Shown: positions 24,338 through 32,771 of the stretch, piece by piece
Numbering within the stretch: the stretch's first letter is position 1
How the letters are laid out: each line of letters begins with the position of its first letter
Assembly: GCA_030054025.1 (NCBI GenBank)
Contig: JASGCQ010000016.1
Coordinates: forward strand, 1-39,812
Direction of reading: 5' to 3'
DNA: 39,812 bases
Source: Phycisphaerales bacterium
GTDB taxonomy: Bacteria; Bacteroidota; Bacteroidia; Chitinophagales; Chitinophagaceae
Translations under genes and position numbers: made by a program
The notes under the pieces: generated by a model
What the model was told of the DNA's origin: nothing
What the model saw: the letters and a program-made list of their open reading frames with translations, nothing else
Databases searched by the model: none

Positions 24338-25699
24338 TTAGAGATTTCTTACAGCTTCTTTAAATTGATTTCCTCTGTCTTCATAATTTTTAAATAAATC
24401 GAAACTGGCACATGCTGGCGCTAGTAATACAACGTCGTTTTTCTCAGCAAGGGAGTAAGCAGCCAACACAGCATCTTTTGCATTTTGTGTATCAACAATA
24501 TTGGATACTATTGAATCAAAAAAGTCGTGAATATTTTTATTGTCTATTCCTAAGCATACGATTGCTCTTACTTTATCCTGCACTAATTCTTTGATTTCGT
24601 TGTAGCCATTCCCTTTGTCTTGCCCTCCAAGAATCAATACCACAGGTTTTTTCATGCTTTCTAATGCAAACCAAACTGAATTGACATTAGTCGCCTTGCT
24701 ATCGTTAATAAAATCTACACCTCTTACACTGGCAACAAATTCTAGCCGGTGTGCCATTCCTTCGAAGGAACTAAAACTCTCTCTGATTTTTGCGCTTCTG
24801 ATGCCTGCTGTTCTTGCCGAAATGCCCGCTGCCATGCTGTTATATTGATTGTGTTTCCCTTGTACTGATAAGTCGTGAATGGACATTGATGTTTGTTCCC
24901 CATCATAATTGATGTGTAACTGCTCATTTGCTATAAAAGCACCGTCTTGATTTGGGTTTTTTTGTTGTTCGCTCATCGTAAAATATATTGTTCGTGCGTT
25001 AATGGGGTTTATTGCTATGCACTTATTTATCTCTGTATCGTCTTTGTTGGTGATGAAAATATCTGCGGAGTCTTGGTTTTGTGTAATCTTAAATTTTGCT
25101 CTGATATAATTTTCATACTTGTAATCGTATCTGTCTAAATGGTCGGGACTGATGTTGAGTAATAATGCAATTTCTGGCTTGAAATGAATAATGTCGTCTA
25201 ACTGAAAACTACTGACTTCGATTACGTACCAATCTGTTGCTTGTTCTGCTATTTGTTTGGCAAAACTGTTTCCTATATTGCCTACTAAACTTGCATTATA
25301 CCCTGCGGTAATCAAAGTGTGGTAAATCATTTTCGTAGTGGTACTCTTACCGTTACTGCCTGTTATTGCTATAATTTTACTTTCACCTTTATATCTGTAC
25401 CCAAATTCTATTTCACTAATCAACTCAATCTTTGCAGCTCGTATTTTTTGAATTATTGCTGCTTTTTCGGGTATCCCTGGACTCTTGATGATACAATCCG
25501 CACTTAATATGAGTTCCTCACTGTGTTTTCCTTCTTCAAATTCGATGCCTGCTTTTTGTAATTCAATTTTATAAGCATCTTTTATTTTCCCCCCGTCGCT
25601 TACAAATACATCCCAAGATTCTTTTTTACCCAATAATGCTGCACCTACGCCACTTTCTGCCGCACCAAGTATCACTAATTTTGGAAATGACTTACTCAT
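24338..25699 (-). CDS. murD: UDP-MurNAc-L-alanine--D-glutamate ligase
   Basis: MurD adds D-glutamate to UDP-MurNAc-L-Ala. From MSKSFPKLVILGAAESGVGA (ATG at 25699) it is 453 aa, the family norm; 21 open codons upstream lie in mraY and are not conserved. The ATP loop is GSNGKST at 114-120. EVSSFQLDDI and NISPDHLDRYDY form the metal/substrate region, and INDSKATNVNS and the LILGGQDKGNGY segment are in the C-terminal domain. These are standard MurD signatures. The start lies 5 bases after mraY and the gene is followed by ftsW. Confidence 0.97.
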   Translation of the reverse strand: MSKSFPKLVILGAAESGVGAALLGKKESWDVFVSDGGKIKDAYKIELQKAGIEFEEGKHSEELILSADCIIKSPGIPEKAAIIQKIRAAKIELISEIEFGYRYKGESKIIAITGSNGKSTTTKMIYHTLITAGYNASLVGNIGNSFAKQIAEQATDWYVIEVSSFQLDDIIHFKPEIALLLNISPDHLDRYDYKYENYIRAKFKITQNQDSADIFITNKDDTEINKCIAINPINARTIYFTMSEQQKNPNQDGAFIANEQLHINYDGEQTSMSIHDLSVQGKHNQYNSMAAGISARTAGIRSAKIRESFSSFEGMAHRLEFVASVRGVDFINDSKATNVNSVWFALESMKKPVVLILGGQDKGNGYNEIKELVQDKVRAIVCLGIDNKNIHDFFDSIVSNIVDTQNAKDAVLAAYSLAEKNDVVLLAPACASFDLFKNYEDRGNQFKEAVRNL

Positions 25700-25704
25700 A
25701 TTTT

Positions 25705-26976
25705 TTATTGTAGCTTTAGAGTTACGATACTGAATACTGCCAGTATAATGCCAATAATCCAAAATCTGGTAACAATTTTACTTTCGTGATAGCCTAGTTT
25801 TTGGTAATGATGGTGTAGTGGTGACATCAAGAAAATTCGTCTGCCTTCACCATACTTCTTTTTCGTGTATTTGAAATAGGTAACTTGAATCATCACCGAT
25901 AAATTTTCGACTAAGAAGATGCCGCATATAATCGGTATGAGCAGCTCCTTACGCACTATAATGGCTAACGAAGCAATAATGCCTCCTAATGCTAGGCTAC
26001 CTGTATCGCCCATGAATACTTGTGCTGGAAATGCATTGTACCAAAGAAAGCCGACACAGGCACCTACAAATGCTCCTATAAAAATGGATAATTCGCTGAG
26101 GTGAGGAATATGCATGATGCCCAAATAGTTGGCAAAAATGTAGTTGCCCGAAACATAAGCAAATACACCTAAACAAATACCGACAATAGCAGATACACCT
26201 GTAGCTAAACCATCTATCCCATCTGTAATATTAGCTCCATTGCTCACTGCTACAATAATGAAAATAACAAAAAGAACATACACTATAGGAGTTGCTGTTT
26301 TTATTGCTTTTTCGCCAAAAATAGATGCAATCTTGGCATAGCTCAATTCGTGTGTTTTTACAAATGGAATGGTTGTAATCGCACTTTTGACATATACATA
26401 AGTGCATATTTTACCATTTTCATCTTTTCTGTCAAAAGGTTTTGAGGCTATTTTTTCAGAGCTATTGTACAATGTTGGTTTACCCTCTATTACTTCTCGG
26501 CTAATGGTTACATGTTGGTTGTAATATAGCGTTAATCCAACGATTACACCCAAACCAATTTGTCCTAAAATTTTAAACCTACCCGAAAGCCCTTCTTTAT
26601 TTTTTTTGAACACTTTGATATAATCATCAATAAAACCTACGAGTCCGAGCCATACCGTTGATAATAGCATTAAGACGATATATACATTTTCTATGCGTGC
26701 AAATAGTAAGGTCGGAATCAATATTGCCATAATGATAATGATACCGCCCATAGTTGGCGTTCCTTTCTTCTGTTTTTCTCCTTCAAGACCTAAGTCGCGA
26801 ACGGTTTCGCCAATTTGCTTTTTGTGTAAGAAGCTGATGAATCGTTTGCCCATTAACATGGTTATGATTAAGGACAAAATGATTGCCATGGCGGTACGAA
26901 AAGTGATATAATAAAATACACCAGCTCCGAACATTCCGAAATTTTCGCGTAAGTAGGTAAATAAATAGTAGAGCAT
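25705..26976 (-). CDS. mraY: Phospho-MurNAc-pentapeptide transferase MraY (423 aa)
   Basis: MraY is the polytopic enzyme that transfers phospho-MurNAc-pentapeptide from UDP to undecaprenyl phosphate, giving lipid [28 protein letters not shown] with the Asp pair, [15 protein letters not shown] and [11 protein letters not shown] are diagnostic catalytic segments. [22 protein letters not shown] near the C-terminus carries the conserved histidines. It is longer than the 360-aa E. coli enzyme because of an extra loop of about 60 residues (roughly 165-220, [15 protein letters not shown] onward), which is usual in Bacteroidota. Between murE and murD with gaps of 8 and 5 bases. Confidence 0.98.
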   Translation of the reverse strand: MLYYLFTYLRENFGMFGAGVFYYITFRTAMAIILSLIITMLMGKRFISFLHKKQIGETVRDLGLEGEKQKKGTPTMGGIIIIMAILIPTLLFARIENVYIVLMLLSTVWLGLVGFIDDYIKVFKKNKEGLSGRFKILGQIGLGVIVGLTLYYNQHVTISREVIEGKPTLYNSSEKIASKPFDRKDENGKICTYVYVKSAITTIPFVKTHELSYAKIASIFGEKAIKTATPIVYVLFVIFIIVAVSNGANITDGIDGLATGVSAIVGICLGVFAYVSGNYIFANYLGIMHIPHLSELSIFIGAFVGACVGFLWYNAFPAQVFMGDTGSLALGGIIASLAIIVRKELLIPIICGIFLVENLSVMIQVTYFKYTKKKYGEGRRIFLMSPLHHHYQKLGYHESKIVTRFWIIGIILAVFSIVTLKLQ

Positions 26977-26984
26977 CTTTAGTG

Positions 26985-28451
26985 TTATTTATTTAAAATG
27001 GTAAATGCTTCAATTAATACTTCTCTGTCGTCGAAATGATGTTTTACACCATTTATTTCTTGGTAGGTTTCGTGTCCTTTGCCTGCTACTAATACAATAT
27101 CTCCGGGCTTTGCCAATGCACAAGCTGTTTTGATTGCTTCTTTTCTATCACTGATACGCAGTGTTTTTCTTTTTTGTGTAAAAGTTAATTCAGATTCCAT
27201 TTCATTGAGGATAGCTTCAGGGTCTTCACTGCGAGGGTTGTCTGAAGTCAATATCGCTTTGTCGCTCTTGTTCGTAGCTACTGTAGCCATCAACGGACGT
27301 TTTGTTTTGTCCCTATCGCCTCCGCAACCGATGATAGTTATAATTTGCTCATCATTATTACGCAATTGTTGAATGGTAGATAATACATTCAGCAAAGCAT
27401 CGGGGGTGTGTGCATAATCAACGATGCCCAGTATTTTGTCTTTAGGAGAACAAATACTTTCGAATCTGCCTGGGGCTCCATGCAAGGTGCTTAATGCCGC
27501 CAAAACCTCAATCGGATCTTGTTTCAAATATTTAGCAACACCATATACAGCCAGCAAGTTGTAGGCATTGAAAATGCCAATCATTCTCAGGTGCGCCTCA
27601 TGCCCATCAATCTTCATCACTAATCCGCTCAGATTGTTTTCTAACACCTTCCCTTTGATGCTCGATGGCGCTCTCAGGCTATAAGTGTATGGGGCGGCTT
27701 TTGTATTTTGAAGCATTACAGCACCACGCTTATCGTCTATATTCGTTAAAGCAAAAGCTGAAGCAGGCAGAAAATCGAAGAGTTGTTTTTTAACACGGAT
27801 GTACTCATCAAATGTCTTGTGATAATCTAAATGATCGTGTGTGATGTTTGTAAATACTGCAGCGTCAAATTTAATTCCTTGAATGCGATTTTGATGTATA
27901 GCATGTGAACTTACCTCCATAAAGACATGAGAACACCCAGCATTCCTCATTCTTGCAAATAATGATTGAATAGATATGGCATCCGGAGTAGTATGTGTAG
28001 CTATTTCTACTTCGCTACCTATATAGTTTTGGACGGTAGAGATAAGTCCGCATTTGAATCCAAGCTTTGTAAATAATTGGTACAACAGTGTTGTTATAGT
28101 GGTTTTTCCATTGGTGCCAGTTACCCCTACGACTACCATGTCTTGCGATGGAAAATCGTAAAAAGCACTTGCTAATGTTCCTGCTGCTATAGAGCCATCT
28201 TGTACCTTGATGTAGCAAATATTTTCTTTTATTTCTGTTGGCAAGGTTTCGCAGACGATAATATGTGCTCCTTGTTCAATTGCCGTAACAATATATTGGT
28301 GTCCATCAACCAATGTTCCTTTTATGGCCACAAAAGCACTTCCCTGCGCAGCTTTGCGCGAGTCAATACAGATACTCGTAAGCTCAATATCGGTGTTACC
28401 CAATATCTCTTTAACGGGTATATTATAAAGTATGTCTTTAAGTAGCGGCAT
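26985..28451 (-). CDS. murE: UDP-MurNAc-tripeptide synthetase MurE (meso-DAP type)
   Basis: MurE adds the third amino acid to UDP-MurNAc-L-Ala-D-Glu. The ATP loop GTNGKTT lies at 112-118, [12 protein letters not shown] and [16 protein letters not shown] follow, and the C-terminal domain has DYAHTPDAL and [11 protein letters not shown]. The DNPR motif at 404-407 ([10 protein letters not shown]) marks meso-diaminopimelate specificity, so the wall is predicted to be DAP-type. At 488 aa it is a normal length. It lies 5 bases after ftsI and 8 bases before mraY. Aspartate kinase at 7638 supplies the pathway that makes its substrate. Confidence 0.97.
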   Translation of the reverse strand: MPLLKDILYNIPVKEILGNTDIELTSICIDSRKAAQGSAFVAIKGTLVDGHQYIVTAIEQGAHIIVCETLPTEIKENICYIKVQDGSIAAGTLASAFYDFPSQDMVVVGVTGTNGKTTITTLLYQLFTKLGFKCGLISTVQNYIGSEVEIATHTTPDAISIQSLFARMRNAGCSHVFMEVSSHAIHQNRIQGIKFDAAVFTNITHDHLDYHKTFDEYIRVKKQLFDFLPASAFALTNIDDKRGAVMLQNTKAAPYTYSLRAPSSIKGKVLENNLSGLVMKIDGHEAHLRMIGIFNAYNLLAVYGVAKYLKQDPIEVLAALSTLHGAPGRFESICSPKDKILGIVDYAHTPDALLNVLSTIQQLRNNDEQIITIIGCGGDRDKTKRPLMATVATNKSDKAILTSDNPRSEDPEAILNEMESELTFTQKRKTLRISDRKEAIKTACALAKPGDIVLVAGKGHETYQEINGVKHHFDDREVLIEAFTILNK

Positions 28452-28456
28452 TCTTT

Positions 28457-30580
28457 TTAGCTCAGTTGTACGATAATAATTTGTCCTTTTCTTGTTAGTG
28501 TGCCGGGTAGGATAGATTGTGATTGTATCAAACCACTACCATATATGCGCACGCGCAATCCTTGTTTTTCTAAAATGTACACAGCGTCTTTGAGCGACAT
28601 ACCCACGACATCAGGTACAATATTCTCTGAAATGCTTTTACTCTGTACTACAATGTTATTGGAGGAATCGAGTTTAATTTGAGCAATAGCCCCAATATCT
28701 TTTTTAATACTCAAGGGGCGTTTGAAAGCGTCTAAAAGTGTTTGTTGGTTGTATATAGTAGTTGCTTTGGCTACTAAACTTGGTTTACTGTTTTTTGAAA
28801 TACTATCAATCATTCCTCCTTTCCAAGAACCCTCTCCGTTAGCAAAAATTTTATCGGCAACCATTCTAAACACAGGAGCTGCAATCGTTCCTCCGTAATA
28901 TGAATTAGAATGAGGTTTGGTTCGAATCACCACTACCATAGTGTATTTCGGATTATCTGCCGGAAAATAACCGACGAATGAACCTTGATAAACGCCTGCA
29001 CTGTAGGGGATTCCTTTGTCCCACACTTGAGCAGTTCCCGTTTTTCCTGCAATGGTGTAATAAGGAGATTGAATATGCTTTCCAGTGCCACTCAATACTA
29101 CTTCTTCGGTGCATTTTTTCAATTGGTCAATCACTAGTTTATCTGCAATTTTTTCTTCCAATACCGTGGGTTCAAAATGTATTACTTCTTTGCCATACTC
29201 TAGTGCAGAGCTTACCAAATAAGGTTTCATCATTTTTCCGCCATTGGCTATGGCATTATACATCATACAAGTGTGCAATGGGGTAATCATAACGCCATAC
29301 CCTGTTGCCAACCAAGGTAGCGTGCTTGAATTCCATAGATCTTTTTCATGCGGCTCGGTCAGTATTGCCTTGCTTTCTCCGTTTAGGTCAATACCTGTTT
29401 TAGCATTTAAGTGAAGTTCTTTAATGTGTTTTGTGAATTTTTCAGGGTTGCTATAGTAAAACTGATAGGCGAGTGATGCCATCCCTACATTCGAAGATTG
29501 TGCATAAGCTTTTTTGATAGACATCACGCCCAAACCACTATGAGAATCGTGCATGACTCTACTTCCGAATTGACGTTGCCCTCCACAGCAATTCACATCG
29601 TCTTCTACGTTAATTAAACCATCTTTAAGTAAGGATAATAGGGTTACGATTTTGAAAGTAGAACCCGGTTCTGCCAGTTTTAATGCGTAGTTTTGATCTT
29701 CGTAATAGCTTCCATCTTCTTGCGCACCAAGATTTGCCATAGCACGAATCTTACCAGTAGAAACCTCCATGACAACGCAAGTTCCATTCCAACAATTGTA
29801 TTGTTTGAGTGCGTCCATCAAGGCGTGTTCCGCAACATTCTGTATGCTGATGTCTAAAGTGGTTACAATGTCTTTGCCATTTTGAGGCTCTGTTCTAGTG
29901 CCGTCCATCGTAGCCCATTTACTTGCTGCAATGCGTTGTTTGAGGCACCATCCATTTGAACCACTCAAAAGGCTGTCGTACATTGCTTCGAGTCCTTTTA
30001 CATTTTTTACCAATTTTTTGTCGCGCCAAATAGCGGGTTGATATCTTCCTACAGTTTGTAGTGCGAGAATGTCATAGGGATTATCTCTTGTGTTTCTTGT
30101 ATCAACAATTAGGCCCCCTTTTCTTTGTCCTTTTTTAAGTATGGGGAAATTGCGTAGCGCAAAGTATTTATCGTAAGAAATTTTAGTGCCTAACTCAAAA
30201 TATTTTGAAGAATCTTTGAAGGCTTGTACCAATTTTTCCTTGTATTGGGCTGTACTAGCATCTCTAAACAAGTCGGATAGTTTTTTGGAAAGACTATCTA
30301 TATGCGTATAGAAAGTGTCTTTTTGTACTACTGTAAAATCAATGTGTACATCGAATTGAGGAATGGTGGAACAGAGCATGGTGCCATCTTCTGTATAAAT
30401 ATTTCCTCTTTCTGCAAAGAGTGTGTCTGTGCGCACGCTCATTTCTTGCGCTTGCGCACGCAATTTAGGCCCATCCTTGATTTGTATCATTGCCGCTTTG
30501 AAGACAATAGCAAAGCCAAGCAAGCAGATACAGCTGAATGCGATATAAACTCTAAATCGTATGTCTCTTTTTACGTTCAA
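28457..30580 (-). CDS. ftsI: Septal transpeptidase FtsI (PBP3) with C-terminal PASTA domain
   Basis: FtsI is the class B penicillin-binding protein that cross-links septal peptidoglycan. It has a short cytoplasmic tail, one membrane segment (about 9-30), and a pedestal domain containing AERGNIYTEDGTMLCST. The transpeptidase has the active-site EPGSTFK (Ser307, Lys310), the SSN motif at 362-364 and the KTG motif at Lys513 (AGKTGTAQ). Residues from about 647 (VPDVVGMSLKDAVYILEKQG) form one PASTA domain, as in Bacteroidota FtsI but not E. coli. The start is TTG, directly abutting the ftsL stop (TAG then TTG) with no intergenic base, so re-initiation is likely. The length is 707 aa. Confidence 0.96.
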   Translation of the reverse strand: MNVKRDIRFRVYIAFSCICLLGFAIVFKAAMIQIKDGPKLRAQAQEMSVRTDTLFAERGNIYTEDGTMLCSTIPQFDVHIDFTVVQKDTFYTHIDSLSKKLSDLFRDASTAQYKEKLVQAFKDSSKYFELGTKISYDKYFALRNFPILKKGQRKGGLIVDTRNTRDNPYDILALQTVGRYQPAIWRDKKLVKNVKGLEAMYDSLLSGSNGWCLKQRIAASKWATMDGTRTEPQNGKDIVTTLDISIQNVAEHALMDALKQYNCWNGTCVVMEVSTGKIRAMANLGAQEDGSYYEDQNYALKLAEPGSTFKIVTLLSLLKDGLINVEDDVNCCGGQRQFGSRVMHDSHSGLGVMSIKKAYAQSSNVGMASLAYQFYYSNPEKFTKHIKELHLNAKTGIDLNGESKAILTEPHEKDLWNSSTLPWLATGYGVMITPLHTCMMYNAIANGGKMMKPYLVSSALEYGKEVIHFEPTVLEEKIADKLVIDQLKKCTEEVVLSGTGKHIQSPYYTIAGKTGTAQVWDKGIPYSAGVYQGSFVGYFPADNPKYTMVVVIRTKPHSNSYYGGTIAAPVFRMVADKIFANGEGSWKGGMIDSISKNSKPSLVAKATTIYNQQTLLDAFKRPLSIKKDIGAIAQIKLDSSNNIVVQSKSISENIVPDVVGMSLKDAVYILEKQGLRVRIYGSGLIQSQSILPGTLTRKGQIIIVQLS

Positions 30581-30976
30581 CTATTTTTTATTTGTCTTTG
30601 GGGTGCTATCAACTACTATTTTGTAGGGAGGTATCATTAAAGGTTTCATGCCTATTATGGCTCCTCTACGAATGATTTCTGCTTCCATACCTGCATTCGT
30701 CAATTTTGATTTGGCATCCATATTGCGCCAATTCAACTCTTTCAATACTTTTTGTTGTTTGTCTAATTCTCTTTGTGTTTCAACAGCAGCATTTTTGTTA
30801 GCGATGTAAAAGACACCTAGCAGTACGATAAAGGTCAAAAATGGAACATTGTTTACAATACCCCTATAAGAAATTTTATCCAATACCTTTCGCCAATCCA
30901 TCTTTGCCGAAACGACAGTCTCGGTATTAGGTGTAATTATTGCCTCCGTATTCTTTATTTGTTCGTTGCCGCTCAT
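30581..30976 (-). CDS. ftsL: FtsL-like division protein (131 aa)
   Basis: This is a small bitopic division protein expected to pair with FtsQ and a FtsB-like partner and to activate FtsW/FtsI. It has a cytoplasmic N-terminus of about 45 residues, one membrane segment (about 46-60, FLTFIVLLGVFYIA), then a short periplasmic coiled coil (AVETQRELDKQQKVLKELNW) and a Lys-rich end. Sequence conservation is low; the call depends on topology, size and place between rsmH and ftsI, matching the Bacteroidota FtsL_2 type. Both neighbours abut it with no spacer. Confidence 0.85.
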   Translation of the reverse strand: MSGNEQIKNTEAIITPNTETVVSAKMDWRKVLDKISYRGIVNNVPFLTFIVLLGVFYIANKNAAVETQRELDKQQKVLKELNWRNMDAKSKLTNAGMEAEIIRRGAIIGMKPLMIPPYKIVVDSTPKTNKK

Positions 30977-31888
30977 TTATATTTTTTCGGCTATTCGCAA
31001 TCTGGCACTACGAGACCTAGGGTTTTTCTTTTGCTCTTCTTCTGTTGGTTCTATGGGTTTTTTAGTTATTTCTTTCAATGGCGATTGTTTTTTTGGTGCA
31101 AGCCCTAGTAAATCTTCCTCTATTTGCCAAGCTCCATTTTTAATAAATTGTTTTACCAGTCTGTCTTCAAGAGAGTGGAAAGAGATGATGCTCAATCGTC
31201 CTCCGGGCTTTAGGCACAATGCCGCTTGTTCCAACAAATCTTTCAAAACCCCCAGTTCATCATTTACTTCTATTCGTAAGGCTTGAAACATTTGCGCCAA
31301 ATAGCGTTGAGGGTTTCCTTTGATTACCGGATTGATAAAAGCTTTCAAATCTTGAGTGCTTGTGATGGCAGCTTTAGGTCTTTGCATTGCAATATGCTTT
31401 GCCAACTGTTTTGCATTGCGTACCTCGCCATATTGTTCAAACATCAAGTGCAATTTTGCCTCGCTATATGTTTGTAACACAATAGCTGCTGTTAGCTCTG
31501 AGCGATTATCCATACGCATATCAAGCGGTCCGTCAAATCGAGTAGAGAAGCCTCTTTCGCCTGTATCAAACTGGTAAGAACTTACACCCAAGTCGGCTAA
31601 AACACCGTCCACTAAAGGAGCTCCATGCAATCGAAGAAAACGCTTCAGATACCTGAAATTTTCTGTAACAGGTATTAATCTTTGGTCTTCTAGTTTGTTG
31701 CGCCACGCATCAGCATCTTGATCAAAAGCAATGAGTTTGCCCCGCTTACCCAATTGCTCGAGGATTAATTTGCTATGTCCTCCTCCTCCAAATGTGCAAT
31801 CCACATATATTCCATCTTCCTTTATCGCCAATCCATCTACTGTTTCGTGAAGCAATACAGTAGTATGGTAATACCCTTGCTCTGCCAT
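30977..31888 (-). CDS. rsmH: 16S rRNA m4C1402 methyltransferase RsmH (MraW)
   Basis: RsmH methylates N4 of C1402 in the decoding centre of 16S rRNA using S-adenosylmethionine. Signatures are HTTVLLHETVDGL at the N-terminus, YVDCTFGGGGHSKLIL (SAM loop), LIAFDQDADA, DGVLADLGVSSYQFDTGERGFS and RLSIISFHSLEDRLVKQF near the C-terminus. At 303 aa it has the family length. The ATG shares one base with the mraZ stop (TAATG). It is the second gene of the dcw operon. Confidence 0.97.
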   Translation of the reverse strand: MAEQGYYHTTVLLHETVDGLAIKEDGIYVDCTFGGGGHSKLILEQLGKRGKLIAFDQDADAWRNKLEDQRLIPVTENFRYLKRFLRLHGAPLVDGVLADLGVSSYQFDTGERGFSTRFDGPLDMRMDNRSELTAAIVLQTYSEAKLHLMFEQYGEVRNAKQLAKHIAMQRPKAAITSTQDLKAFINPVIKGNPQRYLAQMFQALRIEVNDELGVLKDLLEQAALCLKPGGRLSIISFHSLEDRLVKQFIKNGAWQIEEDLLGLAPKKQSPLKEITKKPIEPTEEEQKKNPRSRSARLRIAEKI

Positions 31889-32361
31889 TATCCTATGTTT
31901 TCGAATGGGCTTATAAAGTCTCCGCCCAATACTTCATTTGCCAAGTCGCTAAAGTCGGACATCTTGCTTTGGATATGCGCTTTGTGTGTGGCTTTATCCC
32001 ATATTTCCATTTTATTGCCCTGAGCGGTAAGCACCATGTCCTTGCTGATACCAGCATGCTCCAACAAGGTTTTTGTCAGGAGTAAGCGACCCGCAGCATC
32101 GCTCTCCACAATATTTGCTCCATTGAGAAACAAACGCTTGAAGTCGCGCACTTTGGGATTAAAATCGTTGAGTTTGTTTATCTTTTCGGAAAGAATATTC
32201 CATTCGGCTATAGGGTAAAGATTGAGGCATTGCTCAAAACCTCTCGAAACAACAAACTGTACATCAGCACCCTCAGGAAGTTGCTTCCTAAAGCTTGCCG
32301 GCAAAAGAAATCTTCCTTTTGCGTCAATGGTAAGTTCGTATTCGCCTATGAAATTGGCCAT
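31888..32361 (-). CDS. mraZ: Transcriptional regulator MraZ
   Basis: MraZ is an AbrB-like DNA-binding protein that forms rings and regulates its own operon in species studied. Its 157 aa contain two repeated SpoVT-AbrB-type domains: GEYELTIDAKGRFLLPASFRKQL at the N-terminus, with the family's D-x-K-G-R signature, and ESDAAGRLLLTKTLLEHAGI in the second half, matching D-x-x-G-R. It is the first gene of the dcw operon. Four 10-bp direct repeats lie 33-72 bases upstream of the start, the expected place for an autoregulatory operator. No exact -7 promoter box was found between the repeats and the ATG. Confidence 0.96.
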   Translation of the reverse strand: MANFIGEYELTIDAKGRFLLPASFRKQLPEGADVQFVVSRGFEQCLNLYPIAEWNILSEKINKLNDFNPKVRDFKRLFLNGANIVESDAAGRLLLTKTLLEHAGISKDMVLTAQGNKMEIWDKATHKAHIQSKMSDFSDLANEVLGGDFISPFENIG

Positions 32362-32393
32362 TTGTTTATTTAATGCTCGAAATGATGCACAAA

Positions 32394-32433
32394 GAAACGC
32401 TTTTTACCACTTTTTACCACTTTTCTACACTAT
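32394..32433 (-). promoter_or_regulatory. Four 10-bp direct repeats, candidate MraZ operator
   Basis: Read on the minus strand towards mraZ, the units are ATAGTGTAGA, AAAGTGGTAA, AAAGTGGTAA and AAAGCGTTTC in exact 10-bp register. The middle two are identical; the outer two are degenerate. Known MraZ operators are short direct repeats spaced by one helical turn, and the mycoplasma form is AAAGTG(T/G) plus three bases, which these units match. The operator role is inferred. Confidence 0.65.
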
Positions 32434-32437
32434 CTAA

Positions 32438-32547
32438 TTATCCACAATCATTAAAAAGGCTACAATGCAGTTCTGTATTGTATTTGGGGTGATTTTTATA
32501 TTAAGTCACAAATAAAATTGTGGATAATGTGAAAATGTTGTGGATAA
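32438..32547. promoter_or_regulatory. Cluster of three perfect DnaA boxes
   Basis: TTATCCACA is at 32438-32446 on the plus strand, and its complement TGTGGATAA is at 32519-32527 and 32539-32547. The last two have the same orientation and are spaced exactly 20 bp apart (two helical turns). All three match the strong DnaA consensus. They adjoin the MraZ-type repeats by 4 bases. They could be an origin element, a DnaA-titration site or a DnaA-responsive operator. Confidence 0.75.
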
Positions 32548-32771
32548 TTTATTTGCAAGTGCGCTATGATGGTGCAAAATAGTTTAAAAACTGTCAGTAG
32601 AGTAATAACAACTCAAAATTCGGTGGCAAATTTTTTAAATCGTGGGTATTTTCTGAAGGTTCGAAAAGATTTTTTATGCAAAAGGTTCATGGTGCGGTTC
32701 TGATATTCAATTTAAGGCGGTAAAGAAGTGGATACTCTTAACTATTTTTACCGCAACAAAAATCATTTCTG

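Larger units (their letters stand above)
32362..32771. other. mraZ-nadE intergenic region (410 bp)
   Basis: This AT-rich stretch has no gene in any frame. It holds the four MraZ-type repeats (32394-32433) and three DnaA boxes (32438-32547). From 32548 to 32771 I see only AT-rich sequence and no exact TAnnTTTG element; nadE starts at the right end with TTG. The genes on both sides are transcribed away from this region. Confidence 0.8.
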
